From positions 1-6,469 of the forward strand of contig CATNEU010000089.1 of the NCBI GenBank assembly GCA_950097605.1: a stretch of 6,469 nt of DNA. Reading direction: 5' to 3'. Positions 1 to 4,885 of this stretch are shown piece after piece. How positions within the stretch are numbered: the first letter of the stretch is position 1; every line of letters begins with the position of its first letter. The notes under the pieces are model-generated. The model worked only from the letters and a program-made list of their open reading frames with translations. It ran no database searches and was not told the DNA's origin. The translations under genes were made by a program, and so were the position numbers. Source of the DNA: an uncultured Oscillospiraceae bacterium. Lineage in GTDB: Bacteria; Bacillota; Clostridia; Oscillospirales; Ruminococcaceae.

Positions 1-16
1 ATTGTACGAACGTTTG

Positions 17-1183
17 TTATTTGCTGATCACACGCACACGAAGAATCCCATCGATCTCGCAGAGCTTCTCGTCGAGGTCATCCGGGCAGGTGCCGCAGAC
101 GTCGACAATCGTGTAAGCGTAATCGTGTCTGGATTTGTTGAGCATGTTTTCGATGTTGATGTTCTGCGCGGCAAACGCAGAGGAGATCACCGAAAGCATG
201 TTGGGGACATTGCGGTGGATCACGCAGACGCGCACTTCGGTGCTCCGCGCCATCGAACAGGCCGGCATATTGACGGAGTTGGAGATATTTCCGTTTTCCA
301 GGAAGTCAATCAGCTCCTTTGCGGCCATGTTCGCGCAGTTGTCCTCCGATTCAGGCGTGGACGCGCCCAGATGCGGGACCGCGATGATGCCGTTTACGCC
401 GATCAGGTCCGCCGACGGGAAGTCGGTGACATAGCAGGAGACGGCGCCGCTTGCAACGGCCTCTTTGATATCGTCGTTGTCCACCAGGTCGCCGCGCGCG
501 AAGTTCAAGATGCGCACGCCCACCTTCATGCTCGAAATGGACTGCTTGTTGATCAGCCCTTTGGTCTCCGGCGTGAGCGGAACGTGCACGGTGATATAGT
601 CGCATTTTTCAAATATATCCTTGAGGCTGACCGAGTGGTGCACATGGCTTGAAAGGCCCCAGGCGGCATCCACCGAGATATACGGGTCGTAGCCATAGAC
701 CTCCATGCCCAGGTCGATGCAGGCGTTGGCAACCAGTACGCCAATCGCGCCCAAGCCGATCACGCCGAGCTTTTTGCCGAGAATTTCGGGACCGACAAAC
801 TGGCTTTTGCCCTTTTCCACCAGTTTGGCGGCGTCCGGCTTGCCCTCGAGCGTTCTGGCCCAGTTGATGCCGTCCACGATTTTTCGGGAGGAGAGCAACA
901 GACCGGTGATCACAAGCTCCTTGACGGCGTTTGCGTTTGCGCCCGGGGTATTGAACACCACGATGCCCTCTTCGCTGCAGCGGTCGAGCGGGATGTTGTT
1001 GACGCCCGCGCCCGCGCGGGCAATGGCCTTGAGGGCGTCGCCGAACTGCATATCGTGCATCGCGGCGGAACGGACCAAAACCGCGTCGGGGTTTTGCACG
1101 TCGTCGGAATAGGTGTATTTGGATTTATCAAAATTCTCGAGTCCGATTGCGGAGATTTTATTCAGCGTTTGAATTTTGTACAT
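17..1183 (-). CDS. serA: D-3-phosphoglycerate dehydrogenase with C-terminal ACT domain
   Basis: Cytosolic NAD-dependent enzyme that oxidises 3-phosphoglycerate to 3-phosphohydroxypyruvate, the first step of serine synthesis. The 388-residue product fits the short clostridial/Bacteroides form (substrate domain, Rossmann domain, ACT domain). Visible: RAGAGVNN near residues 56-63; the NAD-binding GLGAIG at 143-148, with D166 at the end of the next strand favouring NAD over NADP; catalytic Arg230 in NFARGDLVD; catalytic His271 in PHLGAST; ACT domain from about 316 to the end, usually the site of serine feedback. Odd point: where many SerA proteins have DVFxxEP with a catalytic Glu, this one reads TDFPSAD, with Ala258 at the Glu position and Asp259 beside it. 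The ATG at 1183 has an AAAGGCGG site 7 nt upstream (1191-1198), one mismatch from AAAGGAGG. It lies 35 nt after serC, clearly the same operon. No terminator is visible in the 16 nt left after the stop. Confidence 0.97.
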   Translation of the reverse strand: MYKIQTLNKISAIGLENFDKSKYTYSDDVQNPDAVLVRSAAMHDMQFGDALKAIARAGAGVNNIPLDRCSEEGIVVFNTPGANANAVKELVITGLLLSSRKIVDGINWARTLEGKPDAAKLVEKGKSQFVGPEILGKKLGVIGLGAIGVLVANACIDLGMEVYGYDPYISVDAAWGLSSHVHHSVSLKDIFEKCDYITVHVPLTPETKGLINKQSISSMKVGVRILNFARGDLVDNDDIKEAVASGAVSCYVTDFPSADLIGVNGIIAVPHLGASTPESEDNCANMAAKELIDFLENGNISNSVNMPACSMARSTEVRVCVIHRNVPNMLSVISSAFAAQNINIENMLNKSRHDYAYTIVDVCGTCPDDLDEKLCEIDGILRVRVISK

Positions 1184-1218
1184 ATTGGGACCGCCTTTCT
1201 GTGAATACAGGCACGCGC

Positions 1219-2304
1219 TCAGGCGTTATCCTGCTCGAATTTCTGCATGAACGCAACAAGGGCCTTGACGCCTTCGGTCGGCATTGCGTTGTAAATCGAG
1301 GCGCGCATGCCGCCCACCGTGCGGTGGCCTTTGAGGTTGATAAAGCCGGCGGCCTCGGCCTCTTTGACGAATTTTTTATCCAGCTCGGCGTCGCCGGTTA
1401 CAAACGGGATGTTCATAATCGAACGGTCCTCTTTGACGACGGTGCCTCTAAACAGCTTGGAACTGTCCAGAAAATCATAGAGCATCGCGGCTTTGGCGCG
1501 GTTGATTTCGGCCATCTTTTCCAGTCCGCCGATTTCGTTTTGAATCCACTCGAGCACCAGCTTGCAAATATAGATCGAATAGGTCGGCGGGGTGTTGTAC
1601 ATCGAGCCGTTGTCTGCGTGGGTCTGGTAATTGAACATGGTCGGCGTGATATCGCGCGCGTGGCCGATCAGGTCCTCGCGGATGATGACGACGGTCAGCC
1701 CGGCGGGGCCCATATTCTTCTGCGCGCCGGCATAGACCATGCCGAATTTGGATACGTCAATCGGTTCGGAGAGGATGCAGGAGGACAGGTCCGCAACCAG
1801 CGGCACGTTGCCGGTTTCCGGCAGCTTGTTAAACTTGGTGCCGTAGATGGTGTTGTTGAGGCAGATGTGGAAATAGTCCGCGTCTTTGGTGAAGGCGGCC
1901 GGGTCGAGCGCCGGAATATAGGTGAAGGTCTTGTCGGCCGAACTGGCGACGACATTGCACGCGCCGTACCGCGCGGCTTCCTGGTAGGCCTTTTTGGCCC
2001 ACTGGCCGGTCAGGACGAAGTCCGCCTTGCCGGAGCCGTTCATGAGGTTGAGCGGGATCATTGCAAACTGCGAGGACGCGCCGCCCTGCAAAAACAGCAC
2101 CTTATAGTTGTCGGGAATCTGCATCACCTCGCGCAGAAGGCTTTCGCAGCCCTTGATAATCTCCTCGTACACTTTGGAACGATGGGACATCTCCATAACG
2201 GACTGTCCACTGTCCCTATAGCAAAGCATCTCTTCCGCTGCTTTTTTGAGAACGGATTCCGGCAGGCAGGATGGGCCTGCGGAAAAGTTATAAACCCTTT
2301 CCAT
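1219..2304 (-). CDS. serC: Phosphoserine aminotransferase
   Basis: PLP-dependent class V aminotransferase that moves an amino group from glutamate to 3-phosphohydroxypyruvate, giving 3-phosphoserine; in some bacteria the enzyme also serves pyridoxal phosphate synthesis. The 361-residue length is normal for SerC. Visible: N-terminal NFSAGPS at residues 6-12, SHRS at 40-43, the GGASSQF PLP-phosphate region at 74-80, Trp102, ADLSS with Asp172 under the PLP ring, the Schiff-base Lys196 in GAQKNMGPAGL, and the C-terminal KGHRTVGGMRAS substrate-binding segment. The start is taken at the second of two in-frame ATGs (2304), because GGAGGT directly abuts the first ATG (2310) but stands 6 nt from the second; the N-terminus then matches SerC proteins such as E. 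coli MAQIFNF. First gene of the serC-serA operon, expressed from a long leader carrying an attenuator. No defect is seen. Confidence 0.97.
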   Translation of the reverse strand: MERVYNFSAGPSCLPESVLKKAAEEMLCYRDSGQSVMEMSHRSKVYEEIIKGCESLLREVMQIPDNYKVLFLQGGASSQFAMIPLNLMNGSGKADFVLTGQWAKKAYQEAARYGACNVVASSADKTFTYIPALDPAAFTKDADYFHICLNNTIYGTKFNKLPETGNVPLVADLSSCILSEPIDVSKFGMVYAGAQKNMGPAGLTVVIIREDLIGHARDITPTMFNYQTHADNGSMYNTPPTYSIYICKLVLEWIQNEIGGLEKMAEINRAKAAMLYDFLDSSKLFRGTVVKEDRSIMNIPFVTGDAELDKKFVKEAEAAGFINLKGHRTVGGMRASIYNAMPTEGVKALVAFMQKFEQDNA

Positions 2305-2310
2305 GTTCAT

Positions 2311-2316
2311 ACCTCC
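2311..2316 (-). promoter_or_regulatory. serC ribosome binding site that decides the start
   Basis: On the minus strand GGAGGT is followed immediately by ATGAACATG. There is no spacer to the first ATG and 6 nt to the second. Initiation at the ATG at 2304 is therefore far more likely than at 2310. Confidence 0.8.
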
Positions 2317-2345
2317 AAATCAATATTGCTGCAATAATAAGTGGG

Positions 2346-2378
2346 AAAACCGCCCCGAAGCGAAGGGCGCCGCGGCGC
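2346..2378 (-). repeat. GC-rich hairpin and palindrome between attenuator and serC RBS
   Basis: CGCCC and GGGCG (2351-2355 and 2365-2369) form a 5-bp GC stem with a 9-nt loop, followed on the minus strand by G and four T (2346-2349). It overlaps a perfect 12-bp palindrome GCGCCGCGGCGC at 2367-2378, so the two structures exclude each other. It could be a weak second terminator or simply leader structure. Confidence 0.4.
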
Positions 2379-2381
2379 ATC

Positions 2382-2420
2382 AAAAAACAGGCAAGGCTTT
2401 CACAGAAGGCCTTGTCCTGG
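2382..2420 (-). terminator. Attenuator: intrinsic terminator inside the serC leader
   Basis: On the minus strand CAGG-A-CAAGGC pairs with GCCTTGCCTG: 10 base pairs with one bulged A. The loop region can add a UUC/GAA helix. The stem is followed at once by six T (2382-2387). It lies downstream of the serC promoter and upstream of the gene, so it would end serC transcripts early unless disrupted. The same repeat read on the plus strand is followed by eight T (2421-2428), so it can work in both directions; no plus-strand gene ends just before it, which makes the attenuator reading more natural. Confidence 0.75.
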
Positions 2421-2585
2421 TTTTTTTTCAGAATGCGGCCGCGTGAACGCTCTTGTCCGCTTCCATGGGCGGATAGCCGAAGAAACATCACCGGCCAGGA
2501 TGGGAAAAGTGGAAAAATGCGGCTGGCTGGGCCGCCTCTATGTACATATGTATGGGCCGGGGGCGTTTCGTAAAACCTACTTCTT

Positions 2586-2614
2586 ATTATATTTTTATTA
2601 GGAAAATAAGTCAA
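2586..2614 (-). promoter_or_regulatory. Sigma-A/sigma-70 type promoter of serC-serA
   Basis: On the minus strand TTGACT (2609-2614) and TATAAT (2586-2591) are separated by exactly 17 nt. This is 5 of 6 and 6 of 6 matches to consensus with ideal spacing, and the spacer is AT-rich. Predicted transcription start is near 2579. Confidence 0.88.
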
Positions 2615-2640
2615 CCACGTTGGACGCAAAATGTAGTGGA

Positions 2641-2662
2641 ATTTGTGCGATTTTTCACAAAT
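2641..2662 (+). promoter_or_regulatory. Inverted repeat resembling a Rex or CRP/FNR-family operator
   Basis: ATTTGTG and CACAAAT are perfect 7-bp arms separated by 8 nt. The TTGTG-N8-CACAA geometry matches Rex operators (TTGTGAA-N4-TTCACAA) and the TGTG-N8-CACA core of CRP-type sites. The right half TTCACAA is intact; the left half has CG where Rex sites have AA. Its centre lies about 72 nt upstream of the predicted serC transcription start. Arms of this size also arise by chance, so the assignment is tentative. Confidence 0.35.
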
Positions 2663-2775
2663 AAGGCGGTTTGTCCAGGCGGGGAACTGTGAATTCGGGA
2701 AAAGAGGACAGGCAGCGGGCCTTTCGGCAACAGAATGCCAGATTGTATAAGAATATTACAGGATGAGCGGAAAAT

Positions 2776-2794
2776 GTAAGAAAGTCGTAAGAAA
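2776..2794 (+). promoter_or_regulatory. 11-bp-phased direct repeat, candidate activator site
   Basis: GTAAGAAA occurs at 2776-2783 and again at 2787-2794, an 11-bp period. A third TAAGAA lies at 2748-2753. The pair ends 6 nt before the candidate -35 element of the plus-strand promoter. Tandem half-sites one helical turn apart, next to -35, are typical of OmpR/PhoB-family response regulators. No regulator gene is in the window, so this is inference. Confidence 0.35.
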
Positions 2795-2800
2795 AACCGC

Positions 2801-2829
2801 TTTATTTGTAACGGATTGTCGTGTATAGT
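2801..2829 (+). promoter_or_regulatory. Candidate promoter for the 2949-4587 gene pair
   Basis: TATAGT (2824-2829, 5 of 6 to consensus) lies 17 nt after TTTATT (2801-2806, only 3 of 6). The weak -35 fits a promoter that needs an activator, in line with the direct repeat just upstream. An overlapping alternative, TTGTAA (2806-2811) with TATGGA (2829-2834), is worse at -10. Confidence 0.4.
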
Positions 2830-2858
2830 ATGGACAAGGACAACAGTGCGACGCATAT

Positions 2859-2922
2859 GCCGGCAAAACAGCCGGCCTTGCCGAAGGGCCGCAGCAGAGA
2901 GAAAAGACAGACGCGGCTTTTT
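2859..2922 (+). repeat. Structured leader ahead of the small membrane peptide
   Basis: GCCGGC-AAAACA-GCCGGC (2859-2876) forms a 6-bp hairpin. It overlaps GGCCTT/AAGGGCC, and GCCGC (2888-2892) can pair with GCGGC (2913-2917) directly before five T (2918-2922), a weak terminator shape with a 20-nt loop. GCAGA (2893-2897) can instead pair with TCTGC (2921-2925). The alternatives compete. A weak attenuator is possible, but every stem is short. Confidence 0.3.
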
Positions 2923-2948
2923 CTGCAAACGGAGGAGGGGGAAATAGA

Positions 2949-3059
2949 ATGCATAAAATGAGGTGGATAGTGACAGCCGTGTTCTCGTTGGTCTGTATCG
3001 CCTGTGTGGTGCTGGGATTTTTCCTGGCTGTGCGTGGATTGTTCCAGGTGGCGTGCTGA
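2949..3059 (+). CDS. Small single-pass membrane peptide, 36 residues, unknown function
   Basis: I do not recognise a family. The ATG at 2949 follows a strong purine-rich site GGAGGAGGGGG (2931-2941) at normal spacing, and the frame ends at TGA 3057-3059. The product has a basic N-terminus (MHKMR), an uninterrupted hydrophobic stretch at about residues 6-28 long enough to cross the membrane once, and a short tail RGLFQVAC ending in Cys36; two more Cys sit inside the membrane segment (16 and 19). A second in-frame ATG at 2958 is possible. It lies 97 nt before the propeller-like gene on the same strand, so it is probably its co-transcribed partner. Support: RBS, TM-like composition and position. 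Against: very short, so it could be a chance frame; coding status is moderate. Confidence 0.6.
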   Translation: MHKMRWIVTAVFSLVCIACVVLGFFLAVRGLFQVAC

Positions 3060-3075
3060 CAGGCCGGAAGCCTGT
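3059..3075 (+). repeat. Intercistronic hairpin
   Basis: ACAGGC and GCCTGT form a 6-bp stem around the loop CGGAA, starting at the last base of the small ORF's stop codon. No T-run follows, so it is not a convincing terminator; it could set mRNA stability between the two genes or be incidental. Confidence 0.35.
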
Positions 3076-3156
3076 GCACCGGAGGGGTATTTTCAATATA
3101 AAAAGAGAGAATCAAAGCAGAAAAAAGCGTCCGTCCGCAACAAAGGAGGTGTCCCC

Positions 3157-4587
3157 ATGAGCATTTTTCAAAACAGGCGGTTTCGTGCAGGGTGCATTGC
3201 CGCCGGACTTCTCGTTTGCGCGTTGGCGGCAAGCTGGCTGCTCGGCGGCGTGAGTCCGCAGCGCGCGCCGGGCTATGCAAACTACGGCGAAGGGCATTAT
3301 GAGGACGGCAGAGGCGGCCTGTATTATCTCGTGGAGGAAAACCAGACGGAGAATCTCTACTATTATAATACAAAGTCCGGCGCGCTGCGCAGCCTCTGCG
3401 AGCAACCGGACTGCCGGCATCACAACAAACAGGCGGAGAGTATCACCTGCGGCATCGAACAGAAGACGCTCGACGGCGTGTTCTACGACGGGTATTTTTA
3501 CTACTTCGGCGGCGGGGAGGATGTGCAGGAAAATGCAACTTCATTGATCTACTACGAGCCGGACGATGGCCTCTACCGGACACGCCGGCCCGACGCGCCG
3601 CGGGAACCCGTATTTTTATTGGAGCAGATCAAGGACCAGTTTCAAATCGGCAAGGACTATAATTCTATAACCCTGCAATCGTTTTGCATGGTTGGCGACC
3701 GTGTGTATGTCACCCTGAACTATTGTTTTGGAAGTGTCGTGGGCATAAATGCGCATGGATCTGACCGGTATGACGAAGGCTTGGCAGGGTATCTCTGCAG
3801 CTACGACCTGCAAACAGGGGTGTTTGAAAAGCACTTTATGGTACCGGAGGAAGGCCTGTATACGATGATTACCGACGGCCAGTCCCTGTATATATCGGGC
3901 TATGAAATAGGCGCTTCAGAGGTCTACGATGGGGAAACCCTGATGCTTCCGCAGCAGAACGACCGGGAGAGGATCTACCGGTATGATCTGGATGGCGGCG
4001 TGCACGAGGAGGTATTTACATACGAATGGGCGGAGTGGATGTACGGAGGGTATTATGTATACGACGTTCCGCAATACGATCAAAGTCCACTCCTGCGCTT
4101 CAACACGATCCAAAACGGAAGGCTGTATTTTTACTGTCTTGGGTCCGGCTGGTATCTGGATTTGCAGACCGGACAGGCCACGAAATTCGAGGGGGAGACC
4201 GGTGCGCATTACGCGGTGCTGAAAGACCGTATTGTCGCGCCCCATGTCTATGACGTGACGCCCGACGTCCATGCGGATCTCTCCATTTTGGATTTGGATG
4301 GAAAGCTTCTGCGGGAACAGAAGACAGAGTATACCTTTACCGACCTGTGGTCCGTAAACGGCGGGAAAGATGTGATGGTGCGCTTTGCGGACAAGTCCTT
4401 TGAGGACTATGACGTGCGCAAGCAGATGCCCACCAAGTACCGGTATCCCAGCGAGGAAATGAACTGCGTGCGGTTTATGGGGATATTGTCCGAGGACCGG
4501 CTGCGCGGCGAGGGCGTGGCACGGGCCGCACTGCTCGAACGGGATGTAATCAGCGGCGTGGAAGGGCTGCGGGATGCCGTACAATAA
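3157..4587 (+). CDS. Exported, membrane-anchored protein with beta-propeller-like repeats and Cys/His cluster
   Basis: Function unknown; 476 residues. The start is the ATG at 3157, with AAAGGAGGT at 3142-3150 six nt upstream; the frame stays open further 5' but has no comparable site. N-terminus: basic QNRRFR then a hydrophobic segment at about 10-31, a signal peptide or signal anchor. The segment ends LLVC, not a good lipobox. The rest should lie outside the membrane. Tyr-rich strand pairs recur in the pattern aromatic-x-YDLxTG-x-hydrophobic: LYYYNTKSGALRSL (67-80), CSYDLQTGVFEKHF (214-227), IYRYDLDGGVHEEVF (273-287), WYLDLQTGQATKF (332-344) and a weaker one at 376-391. These look like propeller blades (DUF5050-like in style). 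After the first blade comes Cys81, Cys86, His88, His89, Cys98, a motif I associate with many uncharacterised clostridial exported proteins. The last 60 residues are acidic and less repetitive. Sensing or binding is plausible; no catalytic motif is visible. Confidence 0.85.
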   Translation: MSIFQNRRFRAGCIAAGLLVCALAASWLLGGVSPQRAPGYANYGEGHYEDGRGGLYYLVEENQTENLYYYNTKSGALRSLCEQPDCRHHNKQAESITCGIEQKTLDGVFYDGYFYYFGGGEDVQENATSLIYYEPDDGLYRTRRPDAPREPVFLLEQIKDQFQIGKDYNSITLQSFCMVGDRVYVTLNYCFGSVVGINAHGSDRYDEGLAGYLCSYDLQTGVFEKHFMVPEEGLYTMITDGQSLYISGYEIGASEVYDGETLMLPQQNDRERIYRYDLDGGVHEEVFTYEWAEWMYGGYYVYDVPQYDQSPLLRFNTIQNGRLYFYCLGSGWYLDLQTGQATKFEGETGAHYAVLKDRIVAPHVYDVTPDVHADLSILDLDGKLLREQKTEYTFTDLWSVNGGKDVMVRFADKSFEDYDVRKQMPTKYRYPSEEMNCVRFMGILSEDRLRGEGVARAALLERDVISGVEGLRDAVQ

Positions 4588-4684
4588 ACCGTGCATCCAG
4601 CGGATGATCCGGGCAGACACGCGGGAAAGAAAGAGAAAAAGAAGGAAACAGCGTCCGCCAATTAAAAAACGGATGAACGCATAT
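4588..4684 (+). other. 3' flank of the propeller gene; no gene seen
   Basis: Contains a small hairpin CATCC-AGC-GGATG (4594-4606) and a 26-nt uninterrupted purine run (4623-4648). No ORF with a ribosome binding site is seen before the terminator that follows. Confidence 0.5.
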
Positions 4685-4722
4685 GTGGGAGAAGGCATTT
4701 TGCCTTCTCCCACTGTGTTTTC
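4685..4722 (+). terminator. Rho-independent terminator of the propeller gene
   Basis: GTGGGAGAAGGCA (4685-4697) and TGCCTTCTCCCAC (4701-4713) are a perfect 13-bp inverted repeat around TTT, followed by a T-rich but broken tail (TGTGTTTT). The stem is strong, the U-tract poor. It cleanly separates the propeller gene from the fabD promoter. Confidence 0.8.
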
Positions 4723-4799
4723 TGGAAAAGCCGGAACGGCAGTTTTTGCGGCGCGTTGTGTGAAAATGGGGTTTGGTTCTGTTCGTTTGGACAAAGCTG

Positions 4800-4808
4800 T
4801 GCTATAAT
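4800..4808 (+). promoter_or_regulatory. Extended -10 promoter of fabD-aroE
   Basis: TG-C-TATAAT: a perfect -10 (4803-4808) with the TG extension at 4800-4801, within a TGTGCTATAAT context. No good -35 lies 16-18 nt upstream; TGGACA at 4788-4793 resembles one but is only 9 nt away. Predicted start near 4815 gives a leader of about 70 nt in which I see no FapR-like operator or clear structure. Confidence 0.75.
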
Positions 4809-4873
4809 ATAGGAAATTCGCGCGGATTCCGGATGCGCCTGCATGACGGGCCGCGGCGGTTGATCAGCAATCT

Positions 4874-4879
4874 GGAGGG
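4874..4879 (+). promoter_or_regulatory. fabD ribosome binding site that decides the start
   Basis: GGAGGG lies 3 nt before the ATG at 4883 and 6 nt before the in-frame ATG at 4886. Spacing favours 4886, which also aligns the product (MKKVAFLF) with B. subtilis-type FabD N-termini (MSKIAFLF). Confidence 0.7.
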
Positions 4880-4885
4880 AACATG

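Larger units (their letters stand above)
2305..2579 (-). promoter_or_regulatory. Long structured 5' leader of the serC-serA transcript
   Basis: About 275 nt separate the predicted transcription start (near 2579, 7 nt past the -10 box) from the serC start. In RNA order the leader holds: a region with overlapping palindromes around 2539-2552; a short helix GGCCG/CGGCU (2492-2496 with 2475-2479); a hairpin UCCGC/GCGGA (2469-2473 with 2456-2460); the strong attenuator hairpin with U6 (2382-2420); a GC-rich hairpin (2351-2369); a small hairpin; and the ribosome binding site. I looked for a T-box (AGGGTGGNACCGCG-like box), glycine, THF, SAM, cobalamin, lysine, ZTP and c-di-GMP signatures and recognise none. 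A 6-nt segment UCCUGG (2495-2500) is complementary to CCAGGA at the start of the terminator stem (2415-2420) and could act as an anti-terminator. That the leader is regulatory is inferred from architecture; the signal is unknown. Confidence 0.6.

Noticed and set aside
2..652. 216-codon open frame on the plus strand opposite the end of serA
   Set aside because: Antisense to the SerA catalytic and ACT domains, no RBS and no recognisable motif.
1147..2337. 396-codon open frame on the plus strand opposite serC
   Set aside because: It is exactly antisense to the clearly conserved serC, lacks a ribosome binding site, and its His/Arg/Val-rich product is typical of a shadow frame in GC-biased coding DNA.
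2389..2428. Terminator of a plus-strand gene, using the T8 tail
   Set aside because: No plus-strand gene or small RNA with a promoter is visible between serC and this hairpin; bidirectional function remains possible, but attenuation of serC fits the promoter position.
2317..2580. T-box, glycine, THF, SAM or ZTP riboswitch in the serC leader
   Set aside because: Their signature sequences could not be found by eye on the minus strand; a short CCGCCC segment is not enough for ZTP.
3004..3156. 51-codon GTG-started N-terminal extension of the propeller gene
   Set aside because: The frame is open but overlaps the small membrane ORF, places charged sequence before the signal segment, and ignores the excellent AAAGGAGGT placed for the ATG at 3157.
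2949..3200. Programmed frameshift joining the small membrane ORF to the propeller protein
   Set aside because: The frames differ, but the small ORF ends in a clean TGA 97 nt before a separate RBS and start, and no slippery heptamer is seen at the stop.
4574..4807. 77-codon basic ORF on the plus strand after the propeller gene
   Set aside because: It overlaps the end of the propeller gene, reads through both arms of the terminator hairpin, and has no RBS.
4788..4808. TGGACA plus TATAAT as a standard promoter for fabD
   Set aside because: The spacing is only 9 nt, far from 16-18; the extended -10 reading explains the site better.
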